A DNA stretch of 64,000 nucleotides, taken from NCBI GenBank assembly GCA_030248225.1, contig JASANE010017530.1, forward strand, positions 62,001-126,000. Reading direction: 5' to 3'. Shown here one piece after another: positions 51,001 through 60,000 of the stretch. The notes beneath the pieces are model-generated. The model had not been told where the DNA came from. It saw only the letters and a program-made list of their open reading frames with translations, and did no database searches. The stretch is from Trileptium ribeirensis. Taxonomy: Eukaryota > Nematoda > Enoplea > Enoplida > Thoracostomopsidae. The first letter of the stretch is position 1, and the number at the start of each line of letters is the position of its first letter. Made by a program: the position numbers and the translations under genes.

Positions 51001-54000
51001 TGTCGCCCGTGTCCACGTGGAGGTAGCGAGCGATTCAGGACCCTTCGTACCGAAGAAGCGGATGTGATCGTTTGGGGCTGAAATTATTGCCTGGGGTCCA
51101 TCCAGGTATGGGAGTGAAGTAGATGGCGTGATAGAATTTGACCGATCGAAACACTGTGAGGTACCACATGAGTCCACCGTCGAAGTAAATGAGGTGGTAG
51201 AACTTGACTCGTCGACCCTCGGTGAGGCTGCACCCACCGTCGTTGGAGTGAGAAACGGCGGACCTATTGATGAAGTTATATTGATTGATGATGAAGTTAC
51301 TTTGGTTGATAGTGAAGATAATGTTAGTAATGATTGGATTATTGCGAATAGTTGTGTGAATATTGTTAAGGTTGTTGATTCAAGTGTCGTTGGTGATGAT
51401 GCAGTGGATGTTGTTGAAGTTGTTGATTCAAATGTTGTTGAAACCACTGCTGATGTTGGTGATTCTGTGGAAGACGTTGATTATAACCCGTTGAATTTAC
51501 AAGAAGCTGAGTTAAGTGGAGAGATTGAAATTGAAAATGAAATTGCCCGGGAAGCTGCGATTGGTCTGCCGTATCCATGTGGAGGTAGTGAACAAGTTGA
51601 GTACTGTATCACCGATGAAGCGGACATAACTATTGGGAGTAAACAGAGTTATATATCGATCTGCCTTGGGTCTGTCCAGGTACGGGCCTATCGCACTGGG
51701 TTGGTAGAAACTGACCGATCGCCGCCTACCGTTGTTGAAGTTGCAGAGTCTAATGATTTTTGCAAAGTAGTTGACTGTAGTGAATTCGTTGGAATAAGTG
51801 AAGGTTGCAGTGAAAATAATGTAGTTGAGTCAGACAAGTTAAGTGAAGGTATTAAGGATAAAATGGTTAGTGAATTTGATGCTCAGGTTGAGGCAGATTT
51901 TGAGATTTGAGATACAGAAGATGATAATGATAATAGTAGTATTGGATCAGGTAGCGAGAATGAGGACACGGAAGAATTTCGGTCGAATTGGCAGGATCCC
52001 TATATATCCTGTTACCGTAGGCAAAGTACGCCGGCACCACACGAGTGGGACTCGACAGGAAAATGGGAATGCCAACGACCAACAAAGGAAAGTAGTCAAA
52101 CCAGTAGGGCTGAATTGGTGGTTGAAAGCGATGCAAACGAGGAATTAAGTAATAGCAAAGAACCGCTAGATAGCGAAGAAATTAGTGACGATGAGGAGTG
52201 CGACCGAGAAGTTGCTGACATTTTCGAGCATAGCGAGGATGCAGCACCAGTGGAGGATGCTATCGAAGGAGTGCCAAGTATGCCTCCGGGTAACTTAGGT
52301 GAATAGGATAATGAGTCAAGGGATGCAGAATTGGGTGACGATCCGAACCTGCTGAACTTGTACTGTAGTTTTAAAAGGGAGCCTTGTAGTAGAATATGTT
52401 CAGTAGACTTTCCGTCAGAGGAACCCAAAGTAGTAAATAGTAGTTATATGGACAATGAGTTGGACACACGAGACTTTGTTAGACTGTGTGAACGATGAGA
52501 GGGCGGAACGATTACTTGAACTGGACGAACGATTACATAAGTTATTGCGAGTAGACTTTAATAATAACATATTTATTGAACTTGGAACTGTGCGAACGAT
52601 GACAAACGAAGAACATAACAGACTGTTGGGACCGGAGTGCATGTTCACCGTTCCCAGAGACCAAGTGAAAACGATTAAATACCATTGTCCACGTATAGAA
52701 ATTACCCCATTTCAAGCTAATCCGAGAGAACGGGACGAATAACGGTAAGAAAACGCAGAATTCGTGTACCCAATAAGTGTTTAGGCCCTGAATGGCATTG
52801 TTTACCGCAACCAGAATACTCATTTACCGACGTACCCTTATTGCGATGGAGCAACTGAACACGCTAGTTCGGTTGTTAGAGATGCGCTCGAATGCATGTA
52901 ACCAGCCAAATCTTAAATGGGATGCAACTGCTTTAACTCACTTAGGCGTAGCTTCACCGATAGAACAGCGAACTACAGGACTTTACCTAAGTGTCATAGC
53001 CCTAGCCTCACTGGAACTTCTTTTGAAGTTGGTGGGTAAATGCGTGAATGGCCACACATTCCGCCAAGCCATGAAGGAAACCTATAAGGCTGAGTTAAGT
53101 TACCGACCCAGTTGTCAGAAGTGTGGAGAAAACCATCTTAATCTCTTTAAGCCATTGATTCCTCCTCAAAGCGAATGTTATTTTGACGGATATTTCGGAA
53201 GCTGTAGTTACACCGGGACATTATTTACTATTTCAGCCTTTATCAATTTAGACGGAACCATTTGGCCTCGTTGGTCATACCTTATAGGATTAGGCACGCA
53301 GTCAGCAAGAGTAACCTATCGCAAAAGTAATCTTGAATTTCATGACCTGATTATACCAGCCCAATACCTGTTAGATATTATTTTCCGAAACCAGAATATC
53401 AATAGTATCCCAACAGATAAATTTGCACAGCACGTAATGGAACATACTGAATTCGAGAACGAGTCTTATCGACGAGATCGTCAGAAACTGTTAGAAGCCC
53501 ATAGGACACCCTGTAGCCTCGTTAACGTGTGAATCTCCAATAGTAAATACCCCAGTAGAAGACCTCGATCAGCAGATAGCTGATGCGGTGGAGAAATGCT
53601 TTGATGAAACCGACACTGAACCTGAAACGAATAATGACCGAGTTAACGAAGACACAAGTCTTCCCTTTCAGGATGAAATAGGATTATAACCAGTCCCCGA
53701 GAAATCTCAAAAGACGCCGGCCGTGGTTAAACCTTTCGTTGGATACAGGACTAGCACCTTAGTCAGTAGCATTTGTGGAGTTCTCCGAGTTATGTGGTTA
53801 GCATTGATATCAACCACTCACGCCGTCTCGACACGGATGAGTGAGAAAATATCTCGTCTAGGAGTAGTAGTAAATTCTCAAGTAGGAGTAGTAGTTGAAC
53901 CCCACGGATTAATGATCACGTCAGATCAACTTACATATTTGCCTGTAGTTTTGCAGCTGAGATTAAGACATTCGAAACAAGCCTCCCCTTGGTTATTGTA

Positions 54001-57000
54001 CAACACAGATGGCACATGTTCATCTGATTGTTGCTATTGGAGTAATACGGAAAGCTTACTGGATTTGAGTTGCAAATTGAAAGACTCCTGCCTCGATTAA
54101 ATTGTTGCTTATTGGTTAAAGACTGTAAAATAGTCGAGGTTAGCAGTGCCGACTAAATTTGCAAGGTCAGTCTGACTTCGGTAGCGCAGAGTTCGCTCGG
54201 TTTTATAGACCGGCTCTTGTACTCTCTAGTTTTAGTCGGTATTACTTGTTTTCACGTTCACCTCGCTTTCTTGCTTTTGGTTTTGCTTATGGACAAGCAA
54301 TGGATGGTCGAACGAATGGAGCCCACTATGTAAGTGTAGACAGGGGGTCTTTTCGACTATAGTTTAACGTAACTGATGCCAGATAGGATAGACTCGGAGA
54401 TTAGTTGATTTTCAGTAGGACCGAAAGATTACTCGATGAGTGCTAGCGTTTAACATTTAGAGACTTTCTGTCCATACTTTCCTTTTACATGATAGCCTGG
54501 CCCGTTCTAGCTTGTGCAGGGAGTCCATAGACTTGATTAGCAGTCGTAGCAGTTGGTTCTGTAGTCGAAGTCATGCTGAACCTCCCTCGGTCATTAAGTC
54601 AAGGTACAAACAAACGAGACACTCGCGACTAGAACTACTTTACATGATGTCTTGAGTCGAGTTAAGAGTTGAAACACAACATTTTGAGCCTACCGAGGAT
54701 TTATATGCAGAGTAACGAACGTACTATCCTTAGCCAGGCATTCGATATCGAGTTTCGTTAGACAATTTAGTTCATGATTTTACTTACTCAGAATTCATGT
54801 GACTGTACAACGGCCCTTTGTACGCTTGTTGGTAGAGACCTGAAGCTAATCAATTTACCTGTTGCGAAATTCCTTCCAGGAATTTTGTTGAGATTTTATT
54901 AGGATAATGGCAGGAACCTAAGCTCGTGTATTAAGCTATAAATGTAATCGACCTTAGAATTTCCTTTGGATTGGGACTGCCACCGGTTTATGGTAGCGGT
55001 CCGGCAGGATCAGAACACATCCTGTGTAGCGCTCGTGCGGCTTGCTAAGCTGCGTAGCTTCTTGGGACCGACCGGAAAAGAAAATGAATCCATTCGGTCC
55101 GCGCTCGAGGTTACGATAGCCGAGGTCGCATGGGCATCGCGTTTTGGAAGTGCGCAATACAGCAGCGATAATGAATACAGTCGTCGATATAACATTAATA
55201 TTAAAATATAGCTTATTAATACATATACTAAGTAATTAAAAGTAGTTAACTTATAAATTTAGTATTAAAAACTATAGTTAATAATATATTAAGTAAACAA
55301 TAGTTTATAAACTACTATTTATATATTTCAATATATCTGTAGATATATTTATAACATTAAATGTATAGTTTAACATATTAATTAAATAAATATAGTTTGT
55401 AATATATTTATATTATAATTGGATATGGGTTATGCTCAGTTACAAAATTCGGCCGTCTTCCAAAATCGTAGCTCCTGTAATAACACAATCTCGGCTAATG
55501 ACTTTTCCGTGATCGCACAAATAAGTAGCCAGGAACCGTATGCTCCATCACTGCTTCTAAATTATGAAAATTTACTAATAAGGCACAAAAACCCTTCCCT
55601 TAACAACATAAGCTCATTGCGCCCCATGCTGTTGTTTTCTTAGCCACTGGCAATATTGATTTACTTATATCTTATTGTTGTTCTATGTTTATGCCGTTCT
55701 TTGTTTCTTAATACTTTGACAAGCTAAATTCGTTTTGGCTTGTCAAGCTCTGGAGATGGTTCGCAATCCTCGGACCGAAATATAAGCTTTTCGTCTACCA
55801 TTGTTATATCCGACAACAGCGATATTCAGTCTCCAAAAAGCCAATTCGTTTCGCAACCCGTCACTATCACTGAATTGCATTACACAGGCGCACCCATTGT
55901 ATCAACGCCTTTCCGCCATCCGGCTCTAATTATCGTTTTCGGTGACTCGCTCGAAGCTGTAACGCAACCGAGCATCAAAAAGCCCAAATTCGATTCTTTT
56001 ACGAGCATCGCGCAAGATACGAATGAAATCGCAGCTGAAGTTGAAAACCAGGCCGATTTAAGCATTGAAATGTAATTTTCATGTTTATTCACTAGGCTAA
56101 TTGCCGATTTGGCCCTCCCGGCCCTGTATACTTTGTACGTGACACACTTAAGTTAGTCGTCTATTCATCGTGTGTTTTTTCCGGCCAGTTGTTCGATTGT
56201 TTTTTCTTTAATACCGCGTAATATTTTGCTCGACAACGAACTGCATTAATGCGAATTGGCACGGCTACGATTGCTATAGTTTTATTTATATTTGTATATT
56301 AAGTAAAAATTTTATATGTAGGTATATGAATATTTATATATCTGTCTGGAGTATTAGTTAACAATAAAGTATACCAGACTATAGTTATAATTCGAAATTT
56401 ATATTGATGAAGTATACTTTTAATAATATTAATTTAGTAATAATTATTACATAAATTAGAATTAATTTTGGGAGAAAATCTGGGGAAAAATTTGGGGAGA
56501 TCACAGCTATGAGGATTTAGCTGTCTGGAAAATTGGAGCAAATTATCGCGAAAATAGACGATTTTGCTGACTAATGTCAGAAACCAGGAATGGGATTTGG
56601 GTTCCACCAGACACGCTCATTCATATTAACAAGCGGCCTAATTACTTTAATCTCAAAGGAATTTCCTCCGGTTTACGGTAGCGGTCCGGCAGGATCAGAA
56701 CACATCCTGTGTAACGCTCGTGCGGCTTGCTAAGCTCCGTAGTTTCTGGGACCGACCTGAAAAGAAAATGAATCCATTCGGTCCTCCCTCGAGGTTACGA
56801 TAGCCGAGGTCGTATGGGCATCGCGTTTTGGAAGTGCGCAATGCAGCAGCGTCACGTCGATATAACATTAATGTTAAAATATAGCTTATTAATAGATATA
56901 CTAAGTAATTAAAGGTAGTTAGCTTATAAATTTAGTATTAAATACTATAGTTATTAATATATTAAGTAAATAATAACTTATAAAGTACTATAATTTATAC

Positions 57001-60000
57001 ATATGTATAAATATATTTCAATATATCTGTATATATATTTATAAAATGAAATGTATAGTTTAACATATTAATTAAGTAAATATAGTTTGTAATATATTTA
57101 TATATTTACTGACTAAACATTGTATAATTAAATTATTATTTTTATACATATTATAATTTTATATGGGTTATTTATATTTGTATATTAAGTAAATATTAAA
57201 TAAAAACTTTATATGTAGGTATATGAACATTGCTATATCTGTCTGGAGTATTAGTTAATAATAAAGTAAATCAGTCTATAGTTACAATTCGAAATTTATA
57301 TTGATGAAGTATACTCTTAATAATATTAATTTAATAATAGTAAATTATTACATAAATTAGAATTAATTTTGGGAGAAAATCTGGGGAAAAGCTTGTGGAG
57401 ATCACAGATATGAGGATTTAGCTGTCTGGAAAATTGGAGCAAATTATCGCGAAAATAGACGATTTTGCTGACTAATGTCAGAAACCAGGAATGGGATTTG
57501 GGTTCCACCAGACACGCTCATTCATATTAACAAGCGGCCTAATTACTTTAATCTCAAAGGAATTTCCTTTGGATTGGGACTGCCACCGGTTTACGGTAGC
57601 AGTCTCAAATTGAAATTTTATTGATTAAATTAAGAAACATGGTCTTGTTTAAATTGTCTGCGATTGGTTGGAGACTGAAAAATGAGAAATTGAAAGTCGG
57701 GGTTACATGTCCCGACTAAGATCTACGATTCAGTTTCGTTGTGATTGTCGTATGGTTGGTCGTGCGCATGGACGATGGTTGGCCGACGGAAGATCGAGAA
57801 CGGTACGTAAATGTGGGTGTGGTAGTAGGGAACCGAAGAGTCACAAATCATCCTTTCTCAGAAGTGCAAAAATTTATTATTTTAGAGTCCTATTTAGGGA
57901 GCCGTCGTCACTTCTCTGTTTTCCCGCCCTGTACTGTCCTCTGTTGTCCCTCCATCGTGCGAGCTCAACCGCAATTAACCTGTAAGAAACTTTTCATTCT
58001 TGCTGAATTCATGCTGAATTCGTTTCGATCTTGAAAAACTCCTCGTAGAGTAGGATTGGTATAGTGGAATCGCACCCCAATCCTCGCGTCTTTTCCTCCT
58101 ATCTTACCTAGATCCCGAGCCGAACATTTTCCTATTTATTAACAGCCTATTCGAACCAACCGATTGGCGTATTGTTATTATCGAGCGGTCAGTTATCCAG
58201 TGGCGCCCTGTTAGCTGTCCCGTGCTATCCAGTTTTCTGCCTGTCCCCATACATCTTTAAGTAGGGTAAGTGCAGCCGCCATTAAATGGGTTTGTCAAAG
58301 TCGATGAAATCGATCTAGCACACGGTCGTGGACGTTCAATTAAGAAGGCTGTGACCTACAGTTTAACCTAAGCCATTTTACTATATAACGATCTTGTGCC
58401 ATTGATACCATTTCCATCGAGGAATGTATGCTAATGTTGTTAATCATGTGACCGCATCGTATTATCCCGTAATCGAATGTGTACTCGGTTTGCCAATTAA
58501 TAATAATTAATAACTGAAAATTCAACATGTCCCTGCGTTTGCTGATGTTCTATGTACCGATATATACCAAAGGGTTTGAAATCGTCGCCCTAGTCGCCAA
58601 TCTGTATTCAGACTTGATGTCAAAGAGGTCGCAAATCCTAGCTTGGTTCGTCGTTGACTTGTAAAATATTAACATTCCATAGGCCCATCACCGTCGACAA
58701 GGGTTCGAAGGGACTACATGTCAACCAAATGCCCATTCCAACATAACAACGATCCGACGTTAAGCGTCTAGGGATTGTCGTACCTTAGTGGAGGATACAC
58801 TAGCCATAAATAATATTCGATCGACACATCCATGTGAAACCCGGATAGGGAATAGCAGTATAGACTCTTTGGCCTGTGACCAGGTGACGGAGCCAACCAC
58901 CCTGGGGACCTCAAGGGTAGTACCACATAGAATATTTACACAATCCATCAGAACGCATCCTGTGAAGTGCTCCTGCGGCTTGCTAAGTAGCTTTTGGGAC
59001 CGACCGAGAGAAATGAGCCAGTTAGTTCCGCCCTTGAGATTACGATCGCTAGGGTCGTATGGGCATTGCGTTTGGAAGAGCGCAGTGCAACAGCGAAACG
59101 GCGCTGTTACACAAGCACCTCACCAGTGAGCGATTTAGAATTTATTAACATTAAAGCAATAGCCGTTCAGGCATACTAATGTCATTTAACGTACACTGCA
59201 TATATGGAAAATTAACATATTATTGCCAGATAGACTCACTGACACTTGAAATAAATGCGAAGGAACATCTAAAGTAATTAGTGGTGTAAAGTTGTAATGC
59301 TCTTACGTGCCAGATAAACCTTCAGTGAAAAATGCTGGTATTCTACGCGTGAACTGCAGTTTTTTGTTAATTTAGACAGCGTAACGCATCAGGAAAAGTG
59401 TTCTATGACAAATAATGCAAGAATAAAATTAAGATATCTAACAATCATAAATAATCTCAACCCCGTATAACTACGATGATGCAACCCACTGTAATATTAC
59501 TGGGAATATCATCGTGAAATCTAAGGCAAACATAAAAGGTAATATGATAACAAACCGAATTAGTAATATATCTTACAATAAAAGTACCAAATCATTACAA
59601 AAAATCTTGAGTTTCACCACACTACTGCGTTCGGTGTTACAGCAAAAGGTTTCGTGGCCGCGACAAGTTTTCTAAAAATAAGAAGGTGAAACCAAGATTT
59701 TGCATTGATGCGGCATTACTGCTCTCAGCAATGTCTAATTCCACTGTGTTTGTTGACTTGACAATATTAAAACAAAGCAAATGACTTGCTTCAATGTAGA
59801 ATCGCTTGTACGAGTTACTGGTATTGGCACAATTCAAAGTCGTCGATGTCATTTGATTGCTGTCAAACTTCCGCCAAGAGATAGCTTCGCCAGATACTTC
59901 ATACCTTCAAAATGATGAAATATGACCCGAACAATCTCGTGAAACAGGGTAATATGTCAATCGGTCTAGAGAACTTACCACAACGGTTTATTCCTAAGAC

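Larger units (their letters stand above)
54960..57600 (+). repeat. Direct duplication of an LTR-like, AT-tailed segment
   Basis: 54,975-55,430 (ggtagcggtccggcaggatc, tggaagtgcgcaat.cagcag, then a 230-bp AT-rich tail) is repeated at 56,675-57,168. 56,278-56,670 (ttttgggagaaaatctgggg to ggaatttcct) is repeated nearly identically at 57,168-57,575. The order implies a tandem duplication of a roughly 900-bp unit whose first copy is interrupted by 55,432-56,278. Confidence 0.8.

Noticed and set aside
51366..51578. Gln-rich minus frame
   Set aside because: Antisense shadow of the Val/Asp-rich plus ORF.
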